Assembly: GCF_018704125.1 (NCBI RefSeq)
Contig: NZ_JAGTIS010000003.1
Location: 124,001 to 188,000, forward strand
Direction: 5' to 3'
Origin: Metapseudomonas boanensis
GTDB lineage: Bacteria; Pseudomonadota; Gammaproteobacteria; Pseudomonadales; Pseudomonadaceae
Length of the DNA: 64,000 nt
Part shown: piece by piece, positions 8,114 through 16,854 of the stretch
How positions within the stretch are numbered: position 1 is the stretch's first letter
Layout of the letters: every line of letters begins with the position of its first letter
Made by a program: the position numbers and the translations under genes
Notes under the pieces: generated by a model
Told to the model about the DNA's origin: nothing
Database searches by the model: none
Seen by the model: only the letters and a program-made list of their open reading frames with translations

Positions 8114-8890
8114 ATGCAACGTTTGGCAAACAAGGTCGCCATCATCACCGGCGGCGCGCGCGGCATGGGCGCGCAAACCTCGCGACTGTTCGTCGAGGAA
8201 GGTGCAACCGTGGTCATCGCCGACCTGCTGGAAAGCGAAGGCCAGGCCCTGGCCGCGGAGCTGGGCGACAAGGTCAGCTTCCGTCGCCTGGATGTGAGTA
8301 ACGCAGAAGACTGGCAGCGCCTGGTCAGCGAGACCGTAGAGCGCCATGGCCGTATCGACGTGCTGGTGAACAACGCCGCCGTCCTGGTGTTCGGCGCTAT
8401 CGAACAGCTGTCCAAGGCTGACTTCGAGCGCGCGCTGTCGATCAACCTCACCGGCACCTTCCTCGGCATTCATACCGTGGCGCCCTTCATGCGCGAGCAA
8501 GGCGCCGGCTCCATCGTCAATATCTCGTCCGTCGATGGCCTGCGCGGGGTGAATGCCCTGGCGGCCTACGTGTCGAGCAAGTGGGGCGTGCGCGGGCTGA
8601 CCAAGGTCGCGGCGCTGGAACTGGGCCCACATGGCGTGCGGGTCAACTCGGTGCATCCGGGTGGCGTGGATACCGTGATGTCCAACCCCACCGGTGCCTC
8701 GCGCGATGAGCTGGCCCCGCAGTACCGCACCGTGCCGCTGCAGCGCATCGGCGCACCGGAAGAGATCGCCCGCGCCACGCTGTTCCTCGCCAGCGACGAA
8801 GCCAGCTACTGCAACGGCAGCGAGCTGTCGGTCGACGGCGGCGTAGCGGCCGGTTCCTACTACCCGGGCCTGCCGGGCTCGCCGATCTGA
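8114..8890 (+). CDS. SDR family oxidoreductase (3alpha/20beta-hydroxysteroid dehydrogenase-like)
   Basis: 258 residues from the ATG at 8114, preceded by AAGGAGAGAG. TGGARGMG at 12-19 and Asp37 indicate NAD(H); NNAA at 86-89, Ser138/139, Tyr152 and Lys156 (YVSSK) are all present, and the C-terminal HPGGVDT segment resembles 3alpha,20beta-hydroxysteroid dehydrogenases. It is the last gene of the operon and is followed by a hairpin at 8913-8947. The steroid assignment rests on family resemblance and on the BaiE-, KstD- and KshA-like neighbours. Confidence 0.85.
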   Translation: MQRLANKVAIITGGARGMGAQTSRLFVEEGATVVIADLLESEGQALAAELGDKVSFRRLDVSNAEDWQRLVSETVERHGRIDVLVNNAAVLVFGAIEQLSKADFERALSINLTGTFLGIHTVAPFMREQGAGSIVNISSVDGLRGVNALAAYVSSKWGVRGLTKVAALELGPHGVRVNSVHPGGVDTVMSNPTGASRDELAPQYRTVPLQRIGAPEEIARATLFLASDEASYCNGSELSVDGGVAAGSYYPGLPGSPI

Positions 8891-8912
8891 GTCGAACCAT
8901 CTAGCCCGGCGT

Positions 8913-8947
8913 GGGTGGGCCGAAGCGGGAAACCGCCCGGCCCACCC
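8913..8947. terminator. Hairpin between convergent operons
   Basis: GGGTGGGCCG pairs perfectly with CGGCCCACCC, and the loop contains a second small stem. It lies midway between the stops of the converging SDR operon and the COG4313 gene and could stop transcription from both sides, although no clear T-run follows. Confidence 0.6.
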
Positions 8948-8976
8948 TGCGCTGCGCGATGGCCTGAGCGGGTGCG

Positions 8977-9864
8977 CTAGAAGGGCACCGTCAACTTCAA
9001 CCAGTACGCATCGCCCTCGGCACGGTTACGCACCTCAGTTTCCTGTTCCCATTTGGCGGTGAGGAACCAGCCGTCCTTGTTGCTGTACATGATCGAGGGG
9101 CCGATGGAGAAGGCGCGCCCCTTGTTGTCGTCGATCCGGTCGCCGTTCTGGCGGTCGTCGGTGGTCTGACGGTAGTAGTAGCCGCCCACGCCCAATACCC
9201 AGCCGTTGCCCAGCCCCCAACCCACGGCGTAGTCGAAGTGGAATTCCTGGCCGGAGCGGTAGTCGGTGGCGGGGTTTTCCTGATTGAAGTCGTACATCAG
9301 CTTGACGCTGGCATTGAGGCCGGCGGGGTCGACGTGGGAGATGGCCAGCACCGGCTCCACCGTCCAGTAGTTGCGCCCAAGATTGGCCAGGTCGCCGCGG
9401 TCGTACTCCCCTGAGGGGGCGATGAAGTCCAGGGCGAAGATGCTGTGCAGCTTGTCGCTGTGGTGAAAACCTAGCGCCGGGCCGAAGATGATGTCGCCCA
9501 GACCCTTCTTGTGCTCGGACTGGCCGTTCACTTCCACCTTCAGGTCAACGAATGGAAACAGTGCCGCGAAGGCCAGGTTGCCGCCGAACAGCTGCTGCTC
9601 GCTCACCCAGATCAGACGTGGCGCGATGACGTTGGCGCGAACGCGGAAGTCCACCGGCAGGCTGCGGCCGTCATTGCCGCGCAGGGTGTCGGCTTCGTAG
9701 TGAGTGGAGAACACCTGGCCGTAGAAACCGGGTGGCGGCATGGCGCCGGACATGTAGTTCTCGGCCCCCATGGGATAGGTGGAGCCGCCGCCTTCGGTGG
9801 CGTGGGCGACAGGGCTCAGGGTGGCGAGGATGCAGCAGGACAGGACACGCAGATTGGTGCTCAT
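8977..9864 (-). CDS. COG4313 outer-membrane protein (meta-pathway/SphA-like)
   Basis: 295 residues from the ATG at 9864 (AAGG site). A signal peptide ends around ATLSPVAHA (residue 22). The mature part begins with the typical GGGSTYPMGAENYMSGAMPPPG segment split over two strands and continues as alternating amphipathic beta strands ending in a terminal Phe, so it is probably an outer-membrane beta-barrel. The family is annotated from phenol and other aromatic catabolic clusters and is thought to aid entry of hydrophobic substrates. It follows dmpP by 74 bases on the same strand, so it is probably the last gene of the phenol hydroxylase operon. Confidence 0.8.
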   Translation of the reverse strand: MSTNLRVLSCCILATLSPVAHATEGGGSTYPMGAENYMSGAMPPPGFYGQVFSTHYEADTLRGNDGRSLPVDFRVRANVIAPRLIWVSEQQLFGGNLAFAALFPFVDLKVEVNGQSEHKKGLGDIIFGPALGFHHSDKLHSIFALDFIAPSGEYDRGDLANLGRNYWTVEPVLAISHVDPAGLNASVKLMYDFNQENPATDYRSGQEFHFDYAVGWGLGNGWVLGVGGYYYRQTTDDRQNGDRIDDNKGRAFSIGPSIMYSNKDGWFLTAKWEQETEVRNRAEGDAYWLKLTVPF

Positions 9865-9938
9865 CGGCAATACCTTGTTGTTTTTATGGGCGTGAGCCGC
9901 CGTCCGCGCCATCGGCGCGGAGCAGCGGGCAGAACGGG

Positions 9939-11000
9939 TCAGATGCGCTTGAAGAGGGCTGAGCGGGTGCTCTCGTCGGCGCCATCGGCGGCGGTGAGGA
10001 ATCGCTCCATGAAGATGTCGCGCTCGAACAGCCGGCCCTGCATCAGGGCGGTGATGGCAGCGTCGATCATCGGCGGCGGTCCACAGAGGTACGCCTTGCT
10101 ACCGGCGAAGCGACCGTCGAAGTGCTGCTTGGCGGCGTCATGCACGTAGCCACGGAAACCCGTCCATTCGGAGTCGTCAGCGGCCTGGCTGAGTGACGGC
10201 ACGTAGGTGAAGTTCTCGTGCTGCTCGGCCAGGCGCTCGAAGAGTTCGCGGTTGTACAGTTCGGCGCGGGTGCGGGCGCCCTGGAACAGGGTCATGCGTC
10301 GTGTGTCGCCCTGCTCCAGCAGGTCGAGAATCATCGACTGCGGACTGGACAGCCCCGAGCCACCGGCGATGAAGATCAGGTCCCCCGGCTGCGATCCGCG
10401 CACGAAGAACTGCCCATAAGGGCCGGACAGTTCCAGGGCATCCCCCACCTTCAGCTCGTTGTGGATAAAACCGGTGGCCTGGCCGCCTTCCACCAGGCGC
10501 ACGTGTAGCTCCACTTCATCGGCCCGGCTCGGCGGGTTGGCCAGGGAGAAGGCGCGGGTGCCGTCGATGCCGGGAATCTGCAGGTTGATGTACTGCCCCG
10601 CCTGGAACTCCATGGGCCGGTCCAGCTTCAGGCGCAGGCCCTTGATGGTCGGAGAGAGGTCGTCGACGGCGACCACTTCGGCGCGATAGTCCTGCACCGC
10701 ATGGCCGGCGAAGTCGGGGTCGACGTCGATGTCGGCCTCGATCACCAGGTCGCTCTGCGGGATGGCACAGCAGGCCAGCACCTTGCCCTCGTCACGCTCC
10801 ATGTCCATCAGGGCGAAGGGCGAGGCGGCGCCGACGTCCACCTCCCCTTCCAGCACCTGCAGCTTGCAGGTGGCGCAGGTTCCGTGGCCGCAGGCGAAGG
10901 GCAGCCAGACGCCCTGGCGCAGGGCAGCCTGGAGGATGGTCTGGCCTTCTTCGACTTCGATCTGCTCGCCGGTGGGTTCGATAGTGACCTGGTAGCTCAT
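9939..11000 (-). CDS. dmpP: Phenol hydroxylase P5, ferredoxin-NAD(P)H reductase component
   Basis: 353 residues from the ATG at 11000 (start MSYQVTIEPTGEQIEVEEGQ); a longer frame to 11171 runs into dmpO and is not used. The N-terminal plant-type [2Fe-2S] domain has ligands Cys37, Cys42, Cys45 and Cys77. The FAD domain follows with RAFSLANPP, then the NAD domain with GGSGLSSP and YLCGPPPM. This protein passes electrons from NADH to the di-iron hydroxylase. It is the sixth gene of an operon in the canonical KLMNOP order and sits 10 bases after dmpO. Confidence 0.95.
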   Translation of the reverse strand: MSYQVTIEPTGEQIEVEEGQTILQAALRQGVWLPFACGHGTCATCKLQVLEGEVDVGAASPFALMDMERDEGKVLACCAIPQSDLVIEADIDVDPDFAGHAVQDYRAEVVAVDDLSPTIKGLRLKLDRPMEFQAGQYINLQIPGIDGTRAFSLANPPSRADEVELHVRLVEGGQATGFIHNELKVGDALELSGPYGQFFVRGSQPGDLIFIAGGSGLSSPQSMILDLLEQGDTRRMTLFQGARTRAELYNRELFERLAEQHENFTYVPSLSQAADDSEWTGFRGYVHDAAKQHFDGRFAGSKAYLCGPPPMIDAAITALMQGRLFERDIFMERFLTAADGADESTRSALFKRI

Positions 11001-11010
11001 GGCGATTTCC

Positions 11011-11370
11011 TCAGTTGAAGCTGCCGTTGAGGCCATCCAGGCCGGGGGTGGACAGGTGCAGCAGGCTCTTGTGGCCGATGCCGTTGGCGGCGAGGCCGGC
11101 CATGGGGTCAGGCTGGAAATCGCCATCGTCAAGGCGCCAGCGAGCCTGGCTGAAATCCACCTTCGCGGCATCCGGGTGCGCGGCTATCGATGGTTTCACG
11201 ACCTGCTCGATGAAGTCGCCGAAGGGCATGTCCGGCGGCAGCGGCAGGGTGAAGGGCGCGCAGAACATCAGGTGGCGTTCCCAGCAGAGGTACACCAGTT
11301 GCAGGCCGTTGAAGTTTTCCTGGCGGTCCAGGGATTGCGCCTGGTAGGCGCCGATGGCAGTCACGGGCAT
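11011..11370 (-). CDS. dmpO: Phenol hydroxylase P4 component
   Basis: 119 residues from the ATG at 11370 (MPVTAIGAYQ). It matches the P4 subunit of multicomponent phenol hydroxylases, the small gamma subunit of the hydroxylase that stabilises the P1/P3 dimer. Recognised by its place between P3 and P5 and by the segments LQLVYLCWERHLMFCAPF and a C-terminal LDGLNGSFN. The longer upstream frame overlaps the dmpN end and is spurious. Confidence 0.9.
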   Translation of the reverse strand: MPVTAIGAYQAQSLDRQENFNGLQLVYLCWERHLMFCAPFTLPLPPDMPFGDFIEQVVKPSIAAHPDAAKVDFSQARWRLDDGDFQPDPMAGLAANGIGHKSLLHLSTPGLDGLNGSFN

Positions 11371-11428
11371 GACGCTGTCCTTCTTGTAATTGGGGTGAAA
11401 GGCGGGCGCGTGACGCCCGCCGCAGGAT

Positions 11429-12955
11429 TCAGCCGGCCTTGGCGAGGTCGGCGGGCTTGTCGCCCTGCCACTCACGCCAGCGCTGGTGCTCGGGCGAGTC
11501 CTGGTAGTCGAAGTTGTCCTGGCCGAACGCGATGTTGTAGTAGTCGCGCACCACGCTCTCGACGTCGCCGCCACCGCAGTTGCCCTGGAGAATCTGGTGC
11601 ACCGGCAGCCAGGCCTGGACATACTTCTCCGGTTCAAACTGGAAGATGTCGCAGCAGCCATCGGAGCAGAAATGGAAGCGCTCGCCGCCGTGCATCACAC
11701 TGCGGTGGCTCAAGGTGGTGTCGGCATCCGGTTCGGTGAACGACAGCGGGATCTGGCAGACCTGGCAGAGCATCGGCAGCGCATTGTTGTAGAAGCGCTC
11801 GCCCCGGGCCTGCATCCCCCGCCAGTGCTCGTAGCGCGGGCGGTAGATGCGGTCGAAAGTGTCCGGGTACTTGGCCGAGAGCCAGTCCAGTTCTTCGTCG
11901 GTGGGCATCCAGGTGTGGAAGTTGGTGGCCTGGCTGTACTGGTAGAAGATCGACCAGGCCTGGTGGCTGATGTGCTCCTTGCCGATGGCGGTCTGCTCGA
12001 CGTACTTCGGCGGACGGATGCCATAGCGCTCCAGGTCCTTGAACAGCGCGCCACCGGCCTGCTCGTAGTACACCTCCCAGGCCTCGGCCCAGGACATGAC
12101 CTTATTCGGCAGCATGTAGTCCATCATCATCCCCACCAGGGTCAGCAGGCGGTAACCGCGCCAGAACCACTTGTCGATCCAGCGCTGGATGATCGGCACG
12201 TTGTCCTCGTGCTGCTCCAGCAGGAACTTGATCACCTCCAGGCCGAGCGTCATGTGCCGCGCCTCGTCGGACTGCGCCGAGAAACCGAAGGTGACGGTGG
12301 CCATGTCGCCGTTGTAGGCGGCGCCGGACATGAAGGGCACGAACAAGAGGTTAGTCAGCACGTACTCGAAGCTGAAGGAAATCGCCGTGAGGAACTCGAA
12401 GGGGCCGGCGGTCCGTGCGTCCTCGAAGAAGGACTTGGGCACCGAGAGGAACCACACCCGGTCGTGCATGTGGGCGAAGTCATGCAGGCCGTTGAAGTGC
12501 TTGTTGTAGTGGCTCATGGCGTGGATCTGAGTCTGCACGTGGCGCAGTTCATCAATGGCCTGCATCTGGCAGGCCACTCGCGCCCCGGCCCCGCCGAAGT
12601 GCCGGCCGACTCGGGCAAAGCCCTGGTAGGCCTGGTACTCCAGCGGCGTCACGCCGCAGAGGAACAGCTTCAGCGCATTGACGTAGCGCGCGTCGGACAG
12701 GTTGGTATGGCCGTTGTTCTGGGCGAAGGCGTCGAAGATGGCGTAGAGCTTCTTCTCCTTCTCGGCCTGGTATTTCCAGTAGGCATCCATGGTCAGGCGG
12801 AAGGGGTCCTCCCACTTGTCCCAGTCGGTGATCTTGATGCCCTCGAAGCGCTCAAAGGGGTAGATGTCGTCCTTGCTCTGGTAGCTTGGCTCCCAGGCCA
12901 GGTCGCGGGTCAGGCAGCGGTACTTGTCTTTCTGGTTCAGGCGTTTGGCGGCCAT
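11429..12955 (-). CDS. dmpN: Phenol hydroxylase P3, catalytic di-iron large subunit
   Basis: 508 residues from the ATG at 12955. This is the oxygenase alpha subunit that hydroxylates phenol to catechol. The two EXXH di-iron motifs are DELRH (Glu136, His139) and DEARH (Glu231, His234), with the additional ligands Glu106 and Glu197 at the expected spacing for the bacterial multicomponent monooxygenase family. A C-terminal Cys-rich segment (CQVCQIP and FCSDGCCDIF) resembles the usual P3 tail. An in-frame extension to 13276 lies inside dmpM and should be ignored. All conserved ligands are intact, so it should be active. Confidence 0.95.
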   Translation of the reverse strand: MAAKRLNQKDKYRCLTRDLAWEPSYQSKDDIYPFERFEGIKITDWDKWEDPFRLTMDAYWKYQAEKEKKLYAIFDAFAQNNGHTNLSDARYVNALKLFLCGVTPLEYQAYQGFARVGRHFGGAGARVACQMQAIDELRHVQTQIHAMSHYNKHFNGLHDFAHMHDRVWFLSVPKSFFEDARTAGPFEFLTAISFSFEYVLTNLLFVPFMSGAAYNGDMATVTFGFSAQSDEARHMTLGLEVIKFLLEQHEDNVPIIQRWIDKWFWRGYRLLTLVGMMMDYMLPNKVMSWAEAWEVYYEQAGGALFKDLERYGIRPPKYVEQTAIGKEHISHQAWSIFYQYSQATNFHTWMPTDEELDWLSAKYPDTFDRIYRPRYEHWRGMQARGERFYNNALPMLCQVCQIPLSFTEPDADTTLSHRSVMHGGERFHFCSDGCCDIFQFEPEKYVQAWLPVHQILQGNCGGGDVESVVRDYYNIAFGQDNFDYQDSPEHQRWREWQGDKPADLAKAG

Positions 12956-12990
12956 GGTGGCTCTCCCGATTCTTGTCGTTATGCGCGGGT

Positions 12991-13260
12991 TCAGTTCCAG
13001 TGCAGGGCGAAGCGGTCTTCGTCTTCCTCGACGTTGCCGCCGAGGGTGATGACGTCGATGAGCATTTCCTGCACGTCCCACTCGCGGCCGAGCTTCTCCT
13101 CCACCGTGGCGCGATTGATCTCCAGGCGCTGTTCGGCCTGGACGCGGATCATGGCCGGCTGGTGCTGGATCTCGGCGTGGGGGTTGTCCTGAACAATGGC
13201 CTCGACGATGTAACGGGCGTTGTCGTTGTCCTGGAAGGCGATGTAGACGAGGGAAGTCAT
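12991..13260 (-). CDS. dmpM: Phenol hydroxylase P2, effector/coupling protein
   Basis: 89 residues. It is the cofactor-free regulatory protein (MmoB/DmpM family) that docks on the P3 active site and is required for full turnover. Typical features are the N-terminal VYIAFQDNDNARYIVEAI strand-helix and the central HQPAMIRVQAEQRLEI segment. Its start overlaps the dmpL stop by 4 bases and dmpN begins 35 bases after it. Confidence 0.93.
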   Translation of the reverse strand: MTSLVYIAFQDNDNARYIVEAIVQDNPHAEIQHQPAMIRVQAEQRLEINRATVEEKLGREWDVQEMLIDVITLGGNVEEDEDRFALHWN

Positions 13261-14252
13261 TGTGCGGCTCCTGCAAGGCCGAGTTTCTTCAGGCGGGCGG
13301 CGAACTCGCCGGCCACGGTATCGAGGGCATCGCGGCCGGGGCCGATCGCCGCCAGCGGCGCCAGGGCCTCCAGGGCGCGGGCCTGCCAGTGGTCGACCCA
13401 GCCTTCCACGAGCTGGCGGTTATCAATGCTCTCGGTCACCACGGTCTTGACCATGGCATCGACCCAACGCTGGGTCTCGGCGAACCACAGGCGCATGAAC
13501 TCGGTGAGCATCCCCACCTGGCCGGCGCCCTGGGCGCAGAGCTGGTCGTCGAACTTGAGGAACATCAGCGGGTACAGCAGGCCGTCGCTGACCAGGTTCT
13601 GCGCCAGGGTCAGCTCGAACCAGTCGCGGACCACCAGGCTGTCTTCGACGTAGCGGCGCAGGCCCTGCCAGGCCGGCTCTTCCAGCCACTGGCACTTGGC
13701 CTCGGCGAGCAGGTCGGTGCCGCCGTCATCGAGCATCAGGCCGATACGCGAGAGGTACTGGGCGATGCCGAGGCGGTCCATGGCCTGGAACATGTGCATC
13801 TGGGTCAGGCTGGTGCCGTAGCCGTCGGCGGCGATGCCGCTGTTGTTCATGTTGGCGCCGAGCTCCGCGTGGCGCAGGGGCAGCAGCAGATGGGCGATCT
13901 GCTCGCGACTGGTGGCGTCGAGGCCGGCCAGCAGGTTGCGCTTCTCGCAGAAGGCGTAATCGTGCTCGGCGTTCTCCTGCATCTTGGCGCGGGTCTGCAC
14001 GTAGGCGCCGTAGTAGTACTGGCGCGGATCGCTGACGGCATACCAGTCGGCCATGCGCACGGCGGTGCGGGTGGCGTCGTTGAGCAGCTTGTCCGGCTGC
14101 CACAGCGGGCGGTAGTGGAAGTTGGTGGCGGCCTCGATGTCGAAGCTGGCCTCTTGGTACCGGCTGGCAGGCTTGTCGCCGAAACGCCGACGGGTGTGGC
14201 TGAAAGTCTGGCGGATCGGCTCGGCCGTCGCCGTCTTGATCTCGATACTCAT
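13257..14252 (-). CDS. dmpL: Phenol hydroxylase P1, beta subunit of the hydroxylase
   Basis: 331 residues from the ATG at 14252. It has the fold and length of the beta subunit of multicomponent phenol hydroxylases, a helical relative of the alpha subunit without di-iron ligands. Diagnostic segments include FSHTRRRFGDKPASRYQ, FHYRPLWQPDKLL and NNSGIAADGYGTSLTQMHMF. It lies between dmpK and dmpM, the expected position. Confidence 0.93.
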   Translation of the reverse strand: MSIEIKTATAEPIRQTFSHTRRRFGDKPASRYQEASFDIEAATNFHYRPLWQPDKLLNDATRTAVRMADWYAVSDPRQYYYGAYVQTRAKMQENAEHDYAFCEKRNLLAGLDATSREQIAHLLLPLRHAELGANMNNSGIAADGYGTSLTQMHMFQAMDRLGIAQYLSRIGLMLDDGGTDLLAEAKCQWLEEPAWQGLRRYVEDSLVVRDWFELTLAQNLVSDGLLYPLMFLKFDDQLCAQGAGQVGMLTEFMRLWFAETQRWVDAMVKTVVTESIDNRQLVEGWVDHWQARALEALAPLAAIGPGRDALDTVAGEFAARLKKLGLAGAAQ

Positions 14253-14308
14253 GCAGGGCGTCCTGTACTTGTTGTTGTCGGGGGAGCGACGCGCTCAGGG
14301 CTTGGCCG

Positions 14309-14566
14309 CTAGGCGGACTGGCCACGCACCTCGCCGTAGCGCCATTTCTCCATGTCGGCATCGACGGCTTCGGCCATCGCCGTGTCCATGTGCTGGACCC
14401 GGTTCTGCTCGCAGAAGCTGGCGAAGGCCGCGCGAGGCAAGACCAGCTCGACGAAGAGGTCCGGGTAGCCGATGGCGAAGTCGAACTCGACGAAAATGGC
14501 GCCGGGCTCGCTGCGCACCCGGACATAGCGAGGCAATTGTTCGAAACTGGGCAGTAGTGAGTTCAT
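14309..14566 (-). CDS. dmpK: Phenol hydroxylase P0, assembly subunit
   Basis: 85 residues from the ATG at 14566 (GGAG ribosome site); an upstream ATG at 14605 would start inside the sigma-54 promoter and is rejected. P0 proteins are needed to mature the di-iron enzyme but are not part of the purified hydroxylase. The segment VEFDFAIGYPDLFVELVLPR is typical. This is the first gene of the phenol operon, 35 bases downstream of the promoter. Confidence 0.9.
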   Translation of the reverse strand: MNSLLPSFEQLPRYVRVRSEPGAIFVEFDFAIGYPDLFVELVLPRAAFASFCEQNRVQHMDTAMAEAVDADMEKWRYGEVRGQSA

Positions 14567-14600
14567 GCAAGGCGACTCCGTGAACGGGTACAGCACCCAG

Positions 14601-14616
14601 AGCAACGCCTGTGCCA
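14601..14616 (-). promoter_or_regulatory. Sigma-54 promoter of the phenol hydroxylase operon
   Basis: On the minus strand TGGCAC-AGGCG-TTGCT matches the -24/-12 consensus (TGGCAC-N5-TTGCW) exactly. It lies 35 bases before dmpK, and an AT-rich stretch at about 14637-14680 between it and the activator palindrome could be a bend or IHF site (AATCAA core on the minus strand, not a full IHF match). Confidence 0.92.
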
Positions 14617-14733
14617 GCGCTGCCAGGCCGCCGAGAAATTAATTACAAGCTACTGTTTTAATTGATTTTCTATAGAAATCACCGACGCTCTAAGGCCTTC
14701 TGGCGCAGCATTCAGAGCCGGTCCTTTTTAACC

Positions 14734-14767
14734 ATTTGCTCAATCCATCGAGGCGCTTTGAGCAAAT
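14734..14767. promoter_or_regulatory. Upstream activating palindrome for the DmpR-type regulator
   Basis: ATTTGCTCAA and TTGAGCAAAT form perfect 10-bp arms separated by 14 bases. Its centre lies about 140 bases upstream of the sigma-54 promoter, the usual distance for an NtrC-family enhancer. It sits between the phenol operon and the divergent dmpR-like gene. Confidence 0.8.
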
Positions 14768-14934
14768 CGACAATTGGCGCCGACGGTTGACTTTTGCATG
14801 GCTTTCAGGCCGCTTAGAAAAAGAACGCGACCCGCCTTTGCGTGTATGGGTCGCCTCGGCAAGCCTCCAGAACCGCATGACCTGAGCGGCGGTTTACCGT
14901 CTCCCCGCACAATAAAAATCAGGGGTGCAATGCC

Positions 14935-16620
14935 ATGAATGTGGAATACAAGGCGTCGGAACACAGCCCGACGCTGAAGGACCTGACCGACCGGGTCCGC
15001 TTTCTCGGAACCGAAGGGAAGATCTGGCTGGATGAACAACGCATGCTTCTGCTGCAGGCGTCGGCCATGGGATCCTTTCGGCGGGAACTGGTGGAAATGC
15101 TCGGTGTGGAACGCGCCAAGGGGCTCTTCCTGCGCCTTGGCTATCAGTCCGGCCTGAAGGACGCCGAGTTGGCCCGCAAACTGAGACCGGGTGCCGATGC
15201 AGTGGAAATGTTCCTGACCGGACCTCAATTGCACTCGCTCAAAGGGATGGTCAAAGTGCAGCCATTGGAGATGAATATCGACATCGAAAATGGTCGCTTC
15301 TACGCCGACCTGGAGTGGCAGAACTCCTACGAGGTGGAGAACTGCCAATCCGAGCAACTGACCTTCGATCAGCCCGTGTGCTGGACACTCCTGGGCTACG
15401 CCATCAGCTACTCGTCGTTCTTCCTGGGGCGCCAGGTGTTGTACAAGGAAGTCAGCTGCCGAGGCTGTGGCGACGACCGTTGTCGCATCATCGGCAAACC
15501 CGTGGAGGAATGGGAGGACGCCGAGGAGTTCCTGCGCTACTTCCAGAACGATCCCATCATCGAAGAACTCCAGGCCCTGCAGGTGCAGGTGGCGAACCTG
15601 CGCCTGCGGCTTCAGCAGGATGTCGGCCAGTACTACGGCATTGGCCGGGCACCGCGCTACCGCAAGGCCTGCACCCTGATCGACAAGGCAGCGCCAGGCA
15701 AGGCCTCAGTGCTGCTGTTGGGCGAGACCGGCGTCGGCAAGGAAGTCATGGCGCGCAGCCTGCACCTGCGCAGCGAGCGAGCCGGTGGTCCCTTCGTCGC
15801 ATTGAACTGCGCCGCCATCCCGCCGGACCTGATCGAGGCCGAGCTGTTCGGCGTGGAGCGCGGCGCCTACACCGGCGCCCAGCAGTCACGCATGGGCCGC
15901 TTCGAGCGTGCGAACGGAGGCACCCTGTTCCTTGATGAAGTCGTCGAGCTGACCCCGAGGGCCCAGGCCAGTCTGCTGCGTGTCCTGCAGGAAGAAGAGC
16001 TCGAACGCGTAGGCGACTCGCAAACCCGAAAGGTTGATGTCCGCGTGGTCGCGGCCACCCACGAGGACCTGGCCAAAGCGGTCAAGGAAGGGCGTTTCCG
16101 AGCTGACCTCTACTATCGACTGAACGTTTACCCGGTATTCATTCCCTCACTTCGCGAACGCAAGGAGGACATCCCACTGCTGGTGGAGCACTTTTTGACG
16201 CGGCTACACGCCAGCTACGGCAAAAACACTCTGGGCCTCTCCGATCGCGCACTCGAGGCCTGCATGCGCTACGACTGGCCAGGCAATATCCGTGAGCTCG
16301 AAAACCTGATCGAACGCGGCGTGATCATCACCGACAACAACCAGAGCATCAGTGCCGATGCTCTGTTTCCGCACCTGTCGCAAGAGGCGCACAGCATTGG
16401 TCTGTCCAGTGAAGGTGCCCTGGTCGATCACGCACCTACCGATGAGCCGGACTGGGTGGAACGACTCATCGACAGCGGGATCAGCCTGGATGCGGTCGAG
16501 GAAGCCCTGATGCAGGGCGCCATGAAGCGCGCTCAGCAGAACGTATCGGAAGCAGCAAGGCTGCTGGGAATGACCCGCCCTGCCCTCTCCTATCGGCTGA
16601 AGAAGCTGCCACAAACCTAG
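14935..16620 (+). CDS. dmpR: Sigma-54-dependent phenol-responsive activator (XylR/DmpR/MopR family)
   Basis: 561 residues. Domains in order: XylR_N sensor (about 25-130), V4R (about 140-205), AAA+ ATPase (about 235-465) and a C-terminal Fis-type helix-turn-helix (about 525-558). Walker A is GETGVGKE at 263-270, the sigma-54 contact loop is GAYTGA at 310-315 and Walker B is TLFLDE near 330. Using a constant offset of six from MopR, the phenol-contacting His106 and Trp134 are His100 and Trp128, and the zinc ligands Cys155, Glu178, Cys181 and Cys189 are Cys149, Glu172, Cys175 and Cys183. All are kept, so phenol sensing is well supported. It is divergent from the operon it should activate. Confidence 0.95.
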   Translation: MNVEYKASEHSPTLKDLTDRVRFLGTEGKIWLDEQRMLLLQASAMGSFRRELVEMLGVERAKGLFLRLGYQSGLKDAELARKLRPGADAVEMFLTGPQLHSLKGMVKVQPLEMNIDIENGRFYADLEWQNSYEVENCQSEQLTFDQPVCWTLLGYAISYSSFFLGRQVLYKEVSCRGCGDDRCRIIGKPVEEWEDAEEFLRYFQNDPIIEELQALQVQVANLRLRLQQDVGQYYGIGRAPRYRKACTLIDKAAPGKASVLLLGETGVGKEVMARSLHLRSERAGGPFVALNCAAIPPDLIEAELFGVERGAYTGAQQSRMGRFERANGGTLFLDEVVELTPRAQASLLRVLQEEELERVGDSQTRKVDVRVVAATHEDLAKAVKEGRFRADLYYRLNVYPVFIPSLRERKEDIPLLVEHFLTRLHASYGKNTLGLSDRALEACMRYDWPGNIRELENLIERGVIITDNNQSISADALFPHLSQEAHSIGLSSEGALVDHAPTDEPDWVERLIDSGISLDAVEEALMQGAMKRAQQNVSEAARLLGMTRPALSYRLKKLPQT

Positions 16621-16680
16621 GCTTCTCCCGGAGGGAGAAAGGGCAGTCCGCAAGAACCCCGGGGCCCAGAGCAACTCCTG

Positions 16681-16715
16681 CGGGCGCGAGTTCATTCGCC
16701 GAGCAGGCCGCCCCT
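16681..16715. repeat. REP-type palindromic repeat, degenerate
   Basis: GGGCGCGAGTTCATTCGCC followed by a GCAGGCCG segment is a variant of the repeat at 2271. A short TTCTCCC-GGA-GGGAGAA hairpin lies just upstream at 16623-16639, directly after the dmpR stop, and may act as a weak terminator. Confidence 0.6.
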
Positions 16716-16808
16716 CCAAACTCCGAGCAGTCTCGGGCCACCCTCTCCCCTGTCCTCTCCCGCAAGCGGGTGAGGGGGCCGATCCATGCAATGGGGTGCT
16801 ACTGCTGA

Positions 16809-16846
16809 GGGGCGAATTCTTTCGCCAAGCAGGCCGCAGGCCTGCC
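16809..16846. repeat. REP-type palindromic repeat
   Basis: GGCGAA-TTCT-TTCGCC at 16811-16826 followed by the hairpin GCAGGCC-GCA-GGCCTGC at 16829-16845. It lies 9 bases from the stop codon of the epimerase-like gene, between convergent genes. Confidence 0.75.
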
Positions 16847-16854
16847 TCGGTACC

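Noticed and set aside
11486-13192. Antisense open frame of 568 codons opposite dmpN
   Set aside because: dmpN has all di-iron ligands; the antisense frame has low-complexity Val/His/Gly content only.
14637-14680. A definite IHF site in the phenol operon promoter
   Set aside because: AT-rich with an AATCAA core, but the downstream TTR of the consensus is missing at the right spacing, so it is only mentioned as possible.
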